Assembly (NCBI RefSeq): GCF_023016085.1 | Contig: NZ_JALKBF010000001.1 | Location: forward strand, 2,780,501-2,844,500 | Length of the DNA: 64,000 nt | DNA from: Aliiroseovarius sp. F47248L | GTDB taxonomy: Bacteria; Pseudomonadota; Alphaproteobacteria; Rhodobacterales; Rhodobacteraceae | Direction: 5' to 3' | Shown: one piece after another, positions 28,539 to 38,246 of the stretch | How the letters are laid out: every line of letters starts with the position of its first letter | Position numbering within the stretch: the first letter of the stretch is position 1 | Position numbers and translations under genes: made by a program | Notes under the pieces: model-generated | Databases searched by the model: none | Told to the model about the DNA's origin: nothing | Seen by the model: only the letters and a program-made list of their open reading frames with translations

Positions 28539-29846
28539 TCAAAGCATGTAGCGGCTCACATCTGTGGCGGTCATCAGCTCACCAAGGTTTTGATCCACGA
28601 AAGCCTTGTCGACCACGACCTTGTCGCCAGCGCGGTCCGGCGCGGTGAAGCTCAGTTCTTCGAACACACGTTCAAGCACGGTGTAAAGCCGCCGCGCACC
28701 AATGTTTTCGACACTTTGGTTCACCTCGGCCGCTATGCTGGCCAGTGCGGCAATGCCGTTCTCAGTGAACTCGACCGTCACCTCTTCGGTGTCCATAAGT
28801 GCCGTGTATTGTCGTGTCAGCGCATTGTCTGTTTCTGTCAGAATACGCACGAAATCTTCTTCCGTCAGCGCACGAAGCTCGACGCGAATAGGCAGGCGAC
28901 CCTGAAGCTCGGGCAGCAAGTCCGAGGGCTTGGCGACATGAAATGCGCCAGAAGCAATGAACAGGATATGATCGGTTTTCACCGCGCCATGCTTGGTGGA
29001 AACAGTCGTGCCTTCGATCAGCGGCAGCAGATCGCGCTGCACACCCTCGCGGCTGACATCGGCTCCACGCGCGTCCGATTTCGCACAAACTTTGTCGATC
29101 TCGTCCAGAAAGACGATGCCATTTTGCTCTACTGATTCCAGCGCGGCGCGGGTAACGGTTTCATCGTCCAGCAACTTATCTGCCTCGTCCGAGATCAGAA
29201 TGTCATAGCTGTCGCGAACGGTCATCTTCTTCTTCACGGTGCGCTGGCCGAACGCCTTTCCGAACATGTCGCCCAGATTCAGCATTCCCATGCCTTGTCC
29301 CGGCTGGCCGGGCACATCGAGCATTTGCATCGGGTTCGAACTGTCTGCAATCTCCAGTTCGACCTCGTGGTCGTCCAGCTCGCCTGAATGCAGCTTTTTG
29401 CGGAACATCTCGCGCGTGTTTTCGCGCGCGTCAGTGCCGGCAATGGCCTCGATTACCCGATCTTCGGCAGCAGCTTCGGCGCGGGCTTTCACGTCCTCGC
29501 GCATGTGTTCGCGGGTTTGCATGATCGCCGCGTCCACCAGATCACGCACGATCTGCTCAACATCGCGCCCGACATAGCCGACCTCGGTAAACTTCGTCGC
29601 TTCTACCTTGATGAAAGGTGCGCGGGCAAGCTTGGCCAGGCGGCGGCTGATTTCGGTCTTGCCGACTCCGGTGGGGCCGATCATCAGGATGTTCTTGGGG
29701 TAAACCTCGTCGCGCAGATCATCGGTCAATTGCCTGCGCCGCCAACGGTTGCGCAGCGCCACGGCGACCGCGCGCTTGGCGTCTTTTTGCCCGATGATAT
29801 AGCGATCCAGCTCGCTGACGATTTCGCGGGGGGTCAGGTCGGTCAT
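28539..29846 (-). CDS. hslU: ATP-dependent protease ATPase subunit HslU
   Basis: AAA+ unfoldase that feeds proteins to HslV. 435 residues. [19 protein letters not shown] starts the family; Walker A is [15 protein letters not shown] (about 55-69), the intermediate domain spans roughly 105-235, Walker B is [12 protein letters not shown] and the sensor region is [22 protein letters not shown]. The C-terminus DVSRYML is the tail that inserts into HslV. It overlaps the end of hslV by 4 bases. Confidence 0.96.
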   Translation of the reverse strand: MTDLTPREIVSELDRYIIGQKDAKRAVAVALRNRWRRRQLTDDLRDEVYPKNILMIGPTGVGKTEISRRLAKLARAPFIKVEATKFTEVGYVGRDVEQIVRDLVDAAIMQTREHMREDVKARAEAAAEDRVIEAIAGTDARENTREMFRKKLHSGELDDHEVELEIADSSNPMQMLDVPGQPGQGMGMLNLGDMFGKAFGQRTVKKKMTVRDSYDILISDEADKLLDDETVTRAALESVEQNGIVFLDEIDKVCAKSDARGADVSREGVQRDLLPLIEGTTVSTKHGAVKTDHILFIASGAFHVAKPSDLLPELQGRLPIRVELRALTEEDFVRILTETDNALTRQYTALMDTEEVTVEFTENGIAALASIAAEVNQSVENIGARRLYTVLERVFEELSFTAPDRAGDKVVVDKAFVDQNLGELMTATDVSRYML

Positions 29847-30400
29847 GCGCTGATCTCCTCAACTGTCAGGTTGCCGTTGGTGTAAACGCAGATGTCAGCG
29901 GCAATTGCCATCGCCTTGCGCGCCAGGGCTTCTGCATCCAGATCGGTTTCCATCAGACCCCGCGCCGCGGCTAGCGCAAAGTTGCCACCTGATCCGATCG
30001 CGGCCACGTCATGCTCCGGTTCCAGCACGTCGCCCGCGCCAGTGATCACAAGAAGCTCTTTGCCGTCTGTCACGATCAGCATGGCTTCGAGCTTTTGCAG
30101 ATATTTGTCCGTGCGCCAGTCTTTCGCAAGCTCGACAGAGGCGCGGGCAAGCTGCCCCGGTGTCGCCTCAAGCTTCTTTTCCAAACGTTCCAGCAAAGTG
30201 AAGGCATCCGCGGTGGATCCGGCAAACCCCGCGACCACATCAAACCCGCCCGGTGACAATTTACGCACCTTGCGCGCCGTGCCTTTGATGACGGTCTGGC
30301 CAAGACTAACCTGTCCGTCGCCTGCTATTACCACTTTGCCACCCCTACGCACGCCAATGATCGTTGTGCCGTGCCAACCGGGAAAATCCGTTTCTGCCAT
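29843..30400 (-). CDS. hslV: ATP-dependent protease proteolytic subunit HslV
   Basis: Proteasome-like threonine protease. 185 residues. [14 protein letters not shown] places the processed N-terminal threonine at residue 10 or so, and [22 protein letters not shown] is typical, as are [16 protein letters not shown] and the C-terminal [15 protein letters not shown] chose ATG 30400, which has GGAGG 4 bases upstream, over an upstream frame from 30421. Preceded by an RpoH-like promoter and coupled to hslU. Confidence 0.96.
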   Translation of the reverse strand: MAETDFPGWHGTTIIGVRRGGKVVIAGDGQVSLGQTVIKGTARKVRKLSPGGFDVVAGFAGSTADAFTLLERLEKKLEATPGQLARASVELAKDWRTDKYLQKLEAMLIVTDGKELLVITGAGDVLEPEHDVAAIGSGGNFALAAARGLMETDLDAEALARKAMAIAADICVYTNGNLTVEEISA

Positions 30401-30424
30401 GTTGCCTCCGTTAATCTTCACCCT

Positions 30425-30453
30425 ATATGGACGCGGGTGGCAGGTCAGACAAG
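30425..30453 (-). promoter_or_regulatory. RpoH-like heat-shock promoter of hslVU
   Basis: On the minus strand CTTGTC (30453-30448) is separated by 17 bases from CCATAT (30430-30425). This fits the alphaproteobacterial sigma-32 pattern (CTTG, then a C-x-TAT -10 element) and would start transcription about 18 bases before the hslV ATG. Confidence 0.65.
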
Positions 30454-30497
30454 CACCCCGGCTTGTTCTTCTCCAGATCGGGGGCTAGCGTGCGAGC

Positions 30498-31418
30498 ATG
30501 TCGGTTGCCAAAATCCTCCGTGTCTATCTTGATCCCGAGCCGCTGCAACGCGCCCGGAATGGTAAGTTTAACGTGGTCAATAAGATTGCAGTCGCGTTGG
30601 AGAACCGCGGGTTTCGGATCGAATACCGCAAGAATAGTGACTTGGAGCGTTTGGCATCCGCCGCCCGCAATGGCTATGCGCTGTTTCTGATGGACGATCC
30701 GCTGCACGCCAACGCATTGACCTTGCGGCGCAGCTATTTCTATCCGTTCTGGCGGATAGAGGCCACGGCCAAGCGTTGGGAGTTCGAGGTTGCAGAGAAG
30801 GATTTTGACCCCAACGTGATTAATCCCGATGTTGCCCGAGATTGGGCAGACAATTGGCGCAAGTGGTTGTTCAAGGGTGCCGCGTCACGAGTGACACGTG
30901 ACGGTCCGATCTACATCCCGTTGCAAGGACGGCTGCTACAGCAGCGCAGTTTTCAGGCCGCCAGCCCGGTTGAGATGTTGACCCAGGTGGCGACCTGTTT
31001 TCCCGATACACCTATTCTTGCGACCCTTCACCCTGCCGAGGTTTACACCCAGGCCGAACACAAGGCGCTGAACGATCTTGTGTCGCGCTACCCGAGCATC
31101 ATGCTCGCGACCGGGCAGATGAACGATGCCCTTGCCAGATGCCGTTTCGTGGTGACACAAAACTCATCCGCCGCATTGTTCGGGTTCTTCTTTGGAAAGC
31201 CTGCCGTGTTGTTCAGCCGGATCGATTTCCATCACGTTGCCGCCAATGTGCACCCGCTTGGCGTGCAAGGGGCGTTTGATGCGGTCCAAACCATGAGGCC
31301 GGACTTCGACCGCTATCTTTATTGGTTCACGATGCTGAACGCGATTAAGGCGGATGCCGAGGATTGCGAGGATCAGATCCTGCGCATCCTGCGAAAACGC
31401 GGTTGGCAGGTGGATTAG
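30498..31418 (+). CDS. KpsC/KpsS-like capsule polysaccharide synthesis-related protein
   Basis: 306 residues, no signal peptide. Part of the sequence resembles the capsule-synthesis (KpsC/KpsS, beta-Kdo transferase) family: IYIPLQGRLLQQRSF, PILATLHPAEVYTQ, and VTQNSSAALFGFFFGKPAVLF, which matches the family's NSS...G.PAV nucleotide-sugar region. The rest is not recognised. It stands alone, divergent from hslV and convergent with hemH (3 bases between stops), and is far from the polysaccharide genes at 56-64 kb. Function uncertain; a glycosyltransferase-like fold is the best guess. Confidence 0.5.
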   Translation: MSVAKILRVYLDPEPLQRARNGKFNVVNKIAVALENRGFRIEYRKNSDLERLASAARNGYALFLMDDPLHANALTLRRSYFYPFWRIEATAKRWEFEVAEKDFDPNVINPDVARDWADNWRKWLFKGAASRVTRDGPIYIPLQGRLLQQRSFQAASPVEMLTQVATCFPDTPILATLHPAEVYTQAEHKALNDLVSRYPSIMLATGQMNDALARCRFVVTQNSSAALFGFFFGKPAVLFSRIDFHHVAANVHPLGVQGAFDAVQTMRPDFDRYLYWFTMLNAIKADAEDCEDQILRILRKRGWQVD

Positions 31419-31421
31419 AGA

Positions 31422-32456
31422 CTATTCCAACCACCCGGCCAGGTTTCGTTCCGCCACACCCATCAGCGCCGCGATATGTGCGTCGTCGTCGTTCAGGCAG
31501 GGGATGTAGGTGAAGCTCTCGCCCCCTGCCTCGACAAACGCTTCCTGGATTTCTTCCTGGATCTCCTCAAGCGTCTCGATGCAATCGGCCGAGAAGGCCG
31601 GGGCGATCACCGCGATGTTCTTCTTGCCGGCCTTGGCCAGCCGTGCGACCTCTTCCACCGTATAGGGCTTCAACCATTCTTCCGGCCCAAAGACCGATTG
31701 GAACGTTGTGGTGATGTCGTCATCATTCCAGCCCAGCCGCTCTTTCAGCAAGCGCGTGCTTTTCTGGCATTGGCAATGATACGGATCGCCCTGTTGCAGA
31801 TAGCGTTCCGGCATTCCGTGATAGGATACGACCAGCAGATCGGGCTTCTTTTCCATCGCCGCATATCCGCGTTCTACTGACTGGGCCAGCGCGTCGATAT
31901 AGGCGGGGTCGTCGAAATAGGGCGGGATCGTGCGGCTGGCGGGTTGCCATGTTTCGTCCATCAGGGCGCGGAAGAACTGGTCGTTCGCGGTGCCCATCGT
32001 GGCGCCCGCGTATTGTGGATACAGCGGGAAGAACAGGATGCGATCACAGCCCGCAGCCACCATATCCTGCACCTTCGACTTGGTCGATGGGTTGCCATAG
32101 CGCATACAGAAATCAGTGACTATTTCTGTGCCAAACCGCTTTTCTAACCCGGCGCGCAGCTTGATAATCTGTTGCTTGGTGATCGTCATCAGGGGGCTTT
32201 CGCCCTGTTCTTCGTTCCAGATCGACTTATACGCTTCGCCTGATGAAAAGGGGCGTTTGGTTAGAATGATTCCTTGCAAGATCGGCTGCCATTTCCACGC
32301 GGGATAGTCGATCACGCGCTTGTCTGACAGAAACTCATTCAGATAGCGGCGCATCGACCAATAATCATAACCATCTGGCGTGCCGAGGTTGGCAAACAGA
32401 ACGCCGACCTTGCGGGCAGGCAGTGTGGGGTGGTCAGCTGGCTTCTTCATGATCAT
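31422..32456 (-). CDS. hemH: Ferrochelatase
   Basis: Inserts Fe(II) into protoporphyrin IX, the step after HemJ. 344 residues. Family segments are VGVLFANLGTPDGYDYWSMRRYLNEF (around residues 15-40), FFPLYPQYAGATMGT, VVSYHGMPERYLQQGDPYHCQ with the catalytic histidine, FQSVFGPEEWLKPYT and VIAPAFSADCIETLEEI with the metal-site glutamates. The ATG at 32456 follows CGGAG at 7 bases. A cysteine occurs in PYHCQCQKS, but no clear C-terminal iron-sulfur motif is seen. Confidence 0.95.
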   Translation of the reverse strand: MIMKKPADHPTLPARKVGVLFANLGTPDGYDYWSMRRYLNEFLSDKRVIDYPAWKWQPILQGIILTKRPFSSGEAYKSIWNEEQGESPLMTITKQQIIKLRAGLEKRFGTEIVTDFCMRYGNPSTKSKVQDMVAAGCDRILFFPLYPQYAGATMGTANDQFFRALMDETWQPASRTIPPYFDDPAYIDALAQSVERGYAAMEKKPDLLVVSYHGMPERYLQQGDPYHCQCQKSTRLLKERLGWNDDDITTTFQSVFGPEEWLKPYTVEEVARLAKAGKKNIAVIAPAFSADCIETLEEIQEEIQEAFVEAGGESFTYIPCLNDDDAHIAALMGVAERNLAGWLE

Positions 32457-32507
32457 GTCTACGCTCCGTTTCTCACCTTGGATCAATCGCGGGCTGAGGA
32501 AGAGGTG

Positions 32508-33341
32508 TCAATCGGTCAATTTGGTCTCGTCCGTGCCCAACGCATCGGCCAGCCGCGCGGCGGCGGATCCGGGGCGTAGCGGTTTAGGCTGGCTGTCATC
32601 GGGCGCCCAGCCGGTCAGAAAGACCAGATCGAAGCTGGCGGACACACGTCCATCTTCTGCCCCGAAGTGTTGGGCATACCGATCATTGACTATGGTAAGG
32701 AAGCTTCGCGACAGCGGCTTTAGCAGTCTCTGATCCAGCGCATTTCGCTCTCCCATCAGGCGCAGATCGCGGATCAGGGCGGTGGCATCGGGATATGTGA
32801 CTTGGCGCAGATCGCTATCGGCCACAGGCAGCGCGAAGCCTGCACGTTGCAGCAATGCGCCAAGATCGCGAATTTCACCCATCGGCAGGATACGGGGGGA
32901 CAGGCCGCCCGTCATTTCGATCTCGACTTCGGCCAGCACGGCGCGCAGTTCGGCCAGGGTCTGGCCGCCAAACAGCACGCCAAGGAACAGCCCATCTGGC
33001 ACCAGCGCGCGTTTGGCCTGAATCAATTGCCCGACCGGATCATTTGCCCAATGCAGCGAAAGACCGTGGATCACCAGATCATGTGCGCCGACTTCAAGGT
33101 CGATCGTATCGTTATCTTCTACTACTTTGGCCTCGGGGAAGGCACGTCCCCAGGTTTCCGGAAAACCTGTCACGACAGCGGGTTTGGTAAACGTTCTGTT
33201 AACCTCTGTCAGGCGATCCTTAACCTCATCCGCCGCGAGGTTTTGCAAAAACAACCCGTCCAGCGTGGCGCGACTGCGATTGCGGGCAAGCTGAGCAGGA
33301 TCGGTCAATCGGGGCGGAGAATTGGGATCGGTCTGTATCAT
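32508..33341 (-). CDS. BioC/NDUFAF5-like methyltransferase-fold protein
   Basis: 277 residues. DRLTEVNRTF, HDLVIHGLSLHWANDPVGQLIQ and LVPDGLFLGVLFGGQTLAELR are characteristic of the NDUFAF5/BioC group, as is SPRILPMGEIRDLGALLQRAGF. NDUFAF5 hydroxylates or modifies an arginine in complex I assembly, while BioC methylates malonyl-ACP. The glycine-rich SAM-binding motif I expected after NRTF is not evident (the region reads VVTGFPETWG), so catalysis may differ. The ATG at 33341 is 30 bases from the divergent comF start; the frame extending to 33647 overlaps comF antisense and is not used. Confidence 0.7.
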   Translation of the reverse strand: MIQTDPNSPPRLTDPAQLARNRSRATLDGLFLQNLAADEVKDRLTEVNRTFTKPAVVTGFPETWGRAFPEAKVVEDNDTIDLEVGAHDLVIHGLSLHWANDPVGQLIQAKRALVPDGLFLGVLFGGQTLAELRAVLAEVEIEMTGGLSPRILPMGEIRDLGALLQRAGFALPVADSDLRQVTYPDATALIRDLRLMGERNALDQRLLKPLSRSFLTIVNDRYAQHFGAEDGRVSASFDLVFLTGWAPDDSQPKPLRPGSAAARLADALGTDETKLTD

Positions 33342-33371
33342 GGGCGCGGACCATAGATGGAAGGTTGGAAA

Positions 33372-34088
33372 ATGCAATCGGCGCTTGGCGTTCTGTATCC
33401 TCCGCAATGCGTCAGTTGCGATGCACCCACGGACGCTAATTTTGCGCTCTGCGGTCAATGCTGGCGCGAGACTCCGTTTGTTGAAGGTCTGGTCTGTGAT
33501 CTCTGTGGCGATCCCCTGCCTGGTGAGGATGACGGAACGCCAGCCCATTGCGACGCGTGTCTCGCTGCAAACCGGCCTTGGCAACAGGGTCGGGCCGCGA
33601 TGGTCTATGATGGTAACGCGCGGCGATTGGTTCTGGCCTTGAAGCACGGCGATCGGCCTGAACTTGCCCGTGCCGCTGCCCCTTGGCTGGTCCGTTCTGC
33701 GATCCCTTTAACCTGTCCCGACACCCTGATCGTGCCGATGCCGATCCATTGGACGCGGCTGTTGCGACGGCGATACAATCAATCAGCCGAGCTTGCTCGG
33801 TTTCTGGCGCGGGCTTTAAATATCAAGCACATCCCTGATGCGCTTCAGCGGACAAAGCGGACACGCCCTCATGACGGAATGGATATCGACGCACGGTTCG
33901 CCAACATGCAGGGGGCAATCGGTCCGCACCCAAAGCGGGGTGGCTCACTTGCTGGGCGAAAGGTGCTTTTGTTGGATGATGTCATGACGTCGGGGGCCAG
34001 TTTTGATGCCGCCACGCGCGCCTGTTTTGCAGCGGGCGCGGATCACGTAAATGTGCTTACCCTTGCCCGCGTGACACGGGGCGCATAG
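33372..34088 (+). CDS. comF: ComF family double zinc-ribbon phosphoribosyltransferase-like protein
   Basis: 238 residues. The N-terminal zinc ribbon has PPQCVSCDAP and CGQCW, a second pair is CDLCG with HCDACLA. The C-terminal half is phosphoribosyltransferase-like: VPMPIHWTRLLRRRYNQSAELA and the PRPP loop VLLLDDVMTSGASFDAA. ComF members act in DNA uptake for competence (sometimes named GntX); whether this organism is competent is not shown here. The ATG at 33372 has GAAGG upstream at about 8 bases; the ATG at 33357 is an alternative. Confidence 0.88.
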   Translation: MQSALGVLYPPQCVSCDAPTDANFALCGQCWRETPFVEGLVCDLCGDPLPGEDDGTPAHCDACLAANRPWQQGRAAMVYDGNARRLVLALKHGDRPELARAAAPWLVRSAIPLTCPDTLIVPMPIHWTRLLRRRYNQSAELARFLARALNIKHIPDALQRTKRTRPHDGMDIDARFANMQGAIGPHPKRGGSLAGRKVLLLDDVMTSGASFDAATRACFAAGADHVNVLTLARVTRGA

Positions 34089-34136
34089 GTTTCGGACGTT
34101 CTGGCCGCCCTGGCCTGTCATGATACGGAGCCACCC

Positions 34137-34394
34137 ATGCAGTCTGTCACCATTTATACCTCGCAACTTTGCGGATATTGCCACGCGGCTAAGCGTCTTT
34201 TGAACAGTAAAGACGTGTCATTTGACGAGATTGACGTGATGATGAACCCGGACAAGCGGCAAGAGATGATGCAGCGGGCAAATGGCCGGCACACGGTGCC
34301 ACAGGTCTTCGTCGGAGACACACATGTGGGCGGATATGACGATCTGGCAGCGTTGGAGCGTCAGGGTAAACTTGACCCTTTGCTGGCGGGTTAG
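34137..34394 (+). CDS. grxC: Glutaredoxin 3
   Basis: Glutathione-dependent dithiol reductase, 85 residues. The active site is QLCGYCHAAKRLL (C-G-Y-C, the last C followed by His), with TVPQVFVG carrying the cis-proline and GGYDDL the glutathione-binding segment. GGAG lies 7 bases before the ATG. It heads a run with the amidase, MarR and GNAT genes at very short spacings (3 bases to the next gene). Confidence 0.95.
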   Translation: MQSVTIYTSQLCGYCHAAKRLLNSKDVSFDEIDVMMNPDKRQEMMQRANGRHTVPQVFVGDTHVGGYDDLAALERQGKLDPLLAG

Positions 34395-34397
34395 TGC

Positions 34398-35216
34398 ATG
34401 AAGACAGCTCTTATCCAGTTCACAGCAGGCGAGGATCCGGACACGAACCTGACGACGGTGCGCCGCATGGTTCGTGACTCCGTCGAGGCTGGAGCCGAGT
34501 TTGTTTTGACGCCAGAGGTCAGCAATATCTTGTCCACCAGCCGCAAATACCAGGCACAAGTTTTGCACAAAGAGGCGGATGATCCGTTTCTGAACACGAT
34601 GCGGGATGATGCCGCCGCGCTGGGCATATGGCTTCTGATCGGGTCGCTCGCACTGAAAACCGGCGATGCTGACGGTTGCTTTGCCAACCGGTCGTTCCTG
34701 ATCACGCCTGAGGGCAAGATCGCCGCGCGATATGATAAGATCCACATGTTCGATGTCGAAATTGACGCGACCGAATCCTATCGCGAAAGCGCTGCCTTTC
34801 GCCCCGGCGCGCGTGCGGTTTTGGCAGACACGCCTTTTGGCAAGATCGGGTTGTCCATCTGCTACGATATGCGCTTTCCACATCTGTTTCGCAGGCTCGC
34901 CAAAGCAGGCGCGACCATCATCACCGCGCCTGCCGCGTTTTCGCCTGTCACCGGCAAGGCGCATTGGGAAAGTCTGCTGCGGGCCCGCGCGATTGAAAAT
35001 GGTGTGTTCATTCTGGCCCCAGCGCAATGCGGACAAAACGGGCCGAAGCGTGCGACGCATGGGCATTCTTTGATTGTTTCGCCCTGGGGCGAGGTTCTGG
35101 CCGATGGCGGGAATGAGCCTGGCATCACAATGGTTGATCTTGACCTTGAGGACGTGGGAAGGTCGCGCCGACGCGTGCCGTCGCTTGACCATGATCGTGA
35201 ATTTGAGGGCCCATGA
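34398..35216 (+). CDS. Nitrilase-superfamily amidase (Nit1-like, possible deaminated-glutathione amidase)
   Basis: 272 residues. The Glu-Lys-Cys triad is visible: glutamate in FVLTPEVSNIL, lysine in YDKIHMFDVE and cysteine in LSICYDMRFPHLFR. The substrate-loop pattern TPEVSN and the RARAIENGVFILAPAQCG segment place it near Nit1, which hydrolyses deaminated glutathione. The neighbour grxC, also glutathione-linked, agrees with that assignment but does not prove it. Its TGA overlaps the start of the MarR gene. Confidence 0.8.
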   Translation: MKTALIQFTAGEDPDTNLTTVRRMVRDSVEAGAEFVLTPEVSNILSTSRKYQAQVLHKEADDPFLNTMRDDAAALGIWLLIGSLALKTGDADGCFANRSFLITPEGKIAARYDKIHMFDVEIDATESYRESAAFRPGARAVLADTPFGKIGLSICYDMRFPHLFRRLAKAGATIITAPAAFSPVTGKAHWESLLRARAIENGVFILAPAQCGQNGPKRATHGHSLIVSPWGEVLADGGNEPGITMVDLDLEDVGRSRRRVPSLDHDREFEGP

Positions 35217-35662
35217 TGTCAGAAAGCTCGGTTGATACCCTTTCGGTCGCCCTGTTCAGTGAAATGTTCATGGCCGACCAACTGGCGCGCAACCGCCTGT
35301 CAAAGGCGCTGCCCAAGGGGATGGAGCTGAGCCATTTCTCTGTGCTGAACCATCTAGCGCGGCTGAACGAAGAAAAAAGCCCGGCACAGTTGGCAAAGGC
35401 TTTTCATGTGACGCGTGGTGCAATGACCAACACGCTGAACAAGCTGGAATGGGCAGGGCATGTGCATATCCGTCCGGACTGGGACGATGCGCGGCGCAAA
35501 TTCGTGACGATCTCGCCCTCGGGCCGCGCCGCGCGGGATGCGGCGCTTCATGCGATTACACCGATCATCGGCAACATGGTCACGAAGATTGGCACAGACA
35601 GGGTGCGCAATGCCTTGCCGGTCCTGCGCGAGATGCGCCAGTTGCTCAGTGATATCGAATGA
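35213..35662 (+). CDS. MarR-family transcriptional regulator
   Basis: 149 residues. A winged-helix domain is visible: LSHFSVLNHLARLNEEKSPAQLAKAF, HVTRGAMTNTLNKLEWAGHV as the recognition helix region, and a wing with RPDWDDARRKFVTISPSGR. No ligand is suggested by the sequence. Start ATG 35213 overlaps the amidase stop (a second ATG at 35216 is equally possible), and its own stop overlaps the next gene, so it is co-translated with a GNAT acetyltransferase. Confidence 0.87.
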   Translation: MMSESSVDTLSVALFSEMFMADQLARNRLSKALPKGMELSHFSVLNHLARLNEEKSPAQLAKAFHVTRGAMTNTLNKLEWAGHVHIRPDWDDARRKFVTISPSGRAARDAALHAITPIIGNMVTKIGTDRVRNALPVLREMRQLLSDIE

Positions 35663-36441
35663 AGTCGCTTGAGTTTGCCACCGACCTTTTGGTTCAGGCG
35701 GGTCAAACCAATGTAGCGCACTATGATGATCGTATCGTGCAGACCACCCCGGATGAGCCGAATTTCTGGTTTGGCAATCGTGTGATCTTCTGCGAACCGC
35801 CAACAGATGCAAACGCGTTGATCGAGCAGTTCTCTGCGGATGTTCCTTCTGCTCATCATATTTGTATTGGGTGGGATATCCCAAACCTGCCGCGTGACAG
35901 TGTTGCAAAGGTGTTCGACGGATCAGGGCTGCGCATCGAACAATCTGACACTTTGGCTTTATGCGGTGATCTGAACCGGGCGCAAACCCCTGATGGTCTG
36001 ACAATACGCCCGCTGACCAGCGCCAAAGACTGGGCACAGAGCGCGGCGATTTCAAAGGTCGATCTGATCAAGGACGGCGCACCCGTGCGCGGCATGGACA
36101 ACTATCTTCGCCAGAAAACCCTTTCTCGCCGAACGCAAATCTCCAATGGTCTTGGGCAGTGGTTCGGTGCATTCGACGATGATCGGCTGGTCGGGGATAT
36201 GGGGATCTTTCACGATGACAAACTAATCCGCTATCAATCGGTCCAGACGCATGAAAACTATCGGCGGCGCGGGGTATGTTCGGCGCTGTTGTGTGCCAGT
36301 CTGGATTGGGCTAGGGCGCGCGCGTCGAAGGCACTGCCTGTCATTGTCGCCCATTCAGACAGTGATGCTGGGCGGCTGTATCGCCGCGCGGGGTTTGAAT
36401 TGGCTGAAACGACGATGAGCGTTTATCGACCGCCGCATTAA
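35659..36441 (+). CDS. GNAT-family N-acetyltransferase
   Basis: 260 residues. Only the C-terminal half is clearly GNAT: a central strand [20 protein letters not shown], then the acetyl-CoA loop [19 protein letters not shown] (Q/RxxGxG/A-type) and [16 protein letters not shown]. The N-terminal ~120 residues are not recognised and may be a degenerate second GNAT fold. The substrate is unknown. Start overlaps the MarR stop (ATGA), and the stop codon shares the palindrome TTAA with the convergent ubiG stop. Confidence 0.8.
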   Translation: MKSLEFATDLLVQAGQTNVAHYDDRIVQTTPDEPNFWFGNRVIFCEPPTDANALIEQFSADVPSAHHICIGWDIPNLPRDSVAKVFDGSGLRIEQSDTLALCGDLNRAQTPDGLTIRPLTSAKDWAQSAAISKVDLIKDGAPVRGMDNYLRQKTLSRRTQISNGLGQWFGAFDDDRLVGDMGIFHDDKLIRYQSVQTHENYRRRGVCSALLCASLDWARARASKALPVIVAHSDSDAGRLYRRAGFELAETTMSVYRPPH

Positions 36442-37190
36442 GCCTTTGGCTTCACGCTTGCCATCGCATAGTTGACCGTCAGGTCGCGGTCCGAGATTGA
36501 CCAGCTCCACCCTAGCGGGTTGAACACCATTCCTTTGCGGTCAACCTCGGTCAGTCCCGCCTTGGCGATCAGATCAGCCAGTTCATCCGGGGTGATGAAT
36601 TTCGACCATTCATGCGTGCCCTTGGGCAGCCAGCGCATGACATGTTCTGCCCCCACGATGGCAACCATAAAGCTTTTTGGATTGCGATTGATTGTCGATG
36701 CGATCATCAATCCGCCCGGTTTCAGCAGCTTCCGGCAGGCAGTCAAATAGGCCAGCGGGTCGGCCACATGTTCGACCACTTCCATATTCAGAATCACGTC
36801 AAACTGCTCGCCTGCATCGGCCAGCGCCTCGGCGGTGGTGTGGCGATAATCTATGTCCAGCCCCATCTGTTCGGCGTGAACCTGAGCAACCGGAATATTA
36901 CCCGCAGCCGCGTCTGCGCCGACAACTTCGGCCCCCAAGCGGGCCATTGGTTCAGACAGCAGCCCCCCGCCGCAGCCGATATCCAGAATTCGCAGGCCCT
37001 TGAAGGGCTTAATCTCGACCAAATCGCGACCAAATTCGGCAGCAATCTGGTTCGTGATGTAATCCAGACGCACCGGGTTCATCATGTGCAATGGCTTGAA
37101 CTTGCCGGTCGGATCCCACCATTCGGCAGCCATGGCTTCGAATTTGGCAACTTCGGCGGGGTCAACGGTGGTTTGGGTGTCAGCACTCAT
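36438..37190 (-). CDS. ubiG: Ubiquinone biosynthesis O-methyltransferase UbiG
   Basis: Carries out both O-methylations in ubiquinone synthesis. 250 residues. The N-terminal [25 protein letters not shown] is the family's membrane/substrate region. SAM motif I is [19 protein letters not shown], followed by [11 protein letters not shown] and [11 protein letters not shown]. The ATG at 37190 (MSADTQTT) is chosen; the frame from 37232 adds only basic low-complexity residues. Divergent from pip, with 56 bases between starts. Confidence 0.95.
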   Translation of the reverse strand: MSADTQTTVDPAEVAKFEAMAAEWWDPTGKFKPLHMMNPVRLDYITNQIAAEFGRDLVEIKPFKGLRILDIGCGGGLLSEPMARLGAEVVGADAAAGNIPVAQVHAEQMGLDIDYRHTTAEALADAGEQFDVILNMEVVEHVADPLAYLTACRKLLKPGGLMIASTINRNPKSFMVAIVGAEHVMRWLPKGTHEWSKFITPDELADLIAKAGLTEVDRKGMVFNPLGWSWSISDRDLTVNYAMASVKPKA

Positions 37191-37246
37191 CAAGGGCGAC
37201 TTTCTTTCTGTTGGCGGGCGCGGCCGTGTCAATATATAGATGACAT

Positions 37247-38236
37247 ATGGACAAGGCCGCAGGAAAAAACAACGCCACGCCCCGGCTACACCCCCCGATC
37301 GACCCGTTTGATCGGCGTATGCTGGATGTGGGTGATGGGCACCGGATCTATGTCGAACAAAGCGGCAATCCGCACGGCATCCCCGTCGTTGTGTTTCATG
37401 GCGGGCCGGGGGGTGGATCGTCGCCTGCGATGCGGCGGTTTTTCAACCCAGAGGATTATCGTATCATCCTGTTTGATCAGCGCGGCTGTGGTCGTTCGCG
37501 CCCCCATGCCAGCATCGAGGCTAACACCACATGGCATCTTGTTCAGGATATCGAACATATCCGACTGACCCTTGGTATTGATCGCTGGGTCGTGTTCGGT
37601 GGTTCTTGGGGCGCAACGCTGGCGTTGATCTATGCGCAATCGCACCCATCCCGCGTGGCGTGGCTGGTGTTGCGCGGTGTGTTCATGGCAACGCAGGCCG
37701 AACTGACGTGGTTCTATGGTGGCGGCGCTGGGCGGTTTTGGCCCGAATTGTGGGAACGCTTCGAAAGTCTGATTCCCGAAGACGAGAGACACGACATGAT
37801 CGCTGCCTATAACCGGCGTCTGTTTTCGGGTAAGTCGGGAGAAGAGGCGCGGTATGCCAAGGCTTGGACCGGCTGGGAAAACGCGCTGGCGTCGATCAAC
37901 AACACCGGCACGATGATCGACAGCCCAGCGGACTACGCCCGCGCCTTCGCCCGGCTGGAAAACCACTATTTCACCCACGGCGCGTTTCTTGAGGCGGATG
38001 GCCAGATATTACGAGATTTGCCCAAGATCGCGCATATTCCCGGCACCATAGTGCAGGGTCGGCATGACATGATTTGCCCGCCGACCACCGCCTGGCAGCT
38101 TCATCAGCGCTGGCCGTCCTCGGACCTTCGTATGATCCATATGGCAGGCCATGCGCTGTCCGAGCGCGGCATCGCAGATGAATTGGTCCGCACGATGGAG
38201 AAACTGGCCCGACAGCGCGATACATTGGGGGCGTAG
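37247..38236 (+). CDS. pip: Proline iminopeptidase (S33)
   Basis: Releases N-terminal proline from peptides. 329 residues. Alpha/beta hydrolase with oxyanion motif [22 protein letters not shown], the nucleophile elbow [14 protein letters not shown], and the C-terminal GRHDMICPP (acid) and MAGHALS (histidine) segments. The substrate-binding WENA segment typical of the family is present (GWENALASI). No clear ribosome site precedes the ATG; the TATATA just upstream could be a -10 element giving a very short leader, but this is uncertain. Confidence 0.93.
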   Translation: MDKAAGKNNATPRLHPPIDPFDRRMLDVGDGHRIYVEQSGNPHGIPVVVFHGGPGGGSSPAMRRFFNPEDYRIILFDQRGCGRSRPHASIEANTTWHLVQDIEHIRLTLGIDRWVVFGGSWGATLALIYAQSHPSRVAWLVLRGVFMATQAELTWFYGGGAGRFWPELWERFESLIPEDERHDMIAAYNRRLFSGKSGEEARYAKAWTGWENALASINNTGTMIDSPADYARAFARLENHYFTHGAFLEADGQILRDLPKIAHIPGTIVQGRHDMICPPTTAWQLHQRWPSSDLRMIHMAGHALSERGIADELVRTMEKLARQRDTLGA

Positions 38237-38246
38237 CAGACTCAGC

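Noticed and set aside
32508..33647. 379-residue version of the methyltransferase-like gene
   Set aside because: The added N-terminus runs antisense through comF and its zinc-ribbon coding region; ATG 33341 gives the family-like start.
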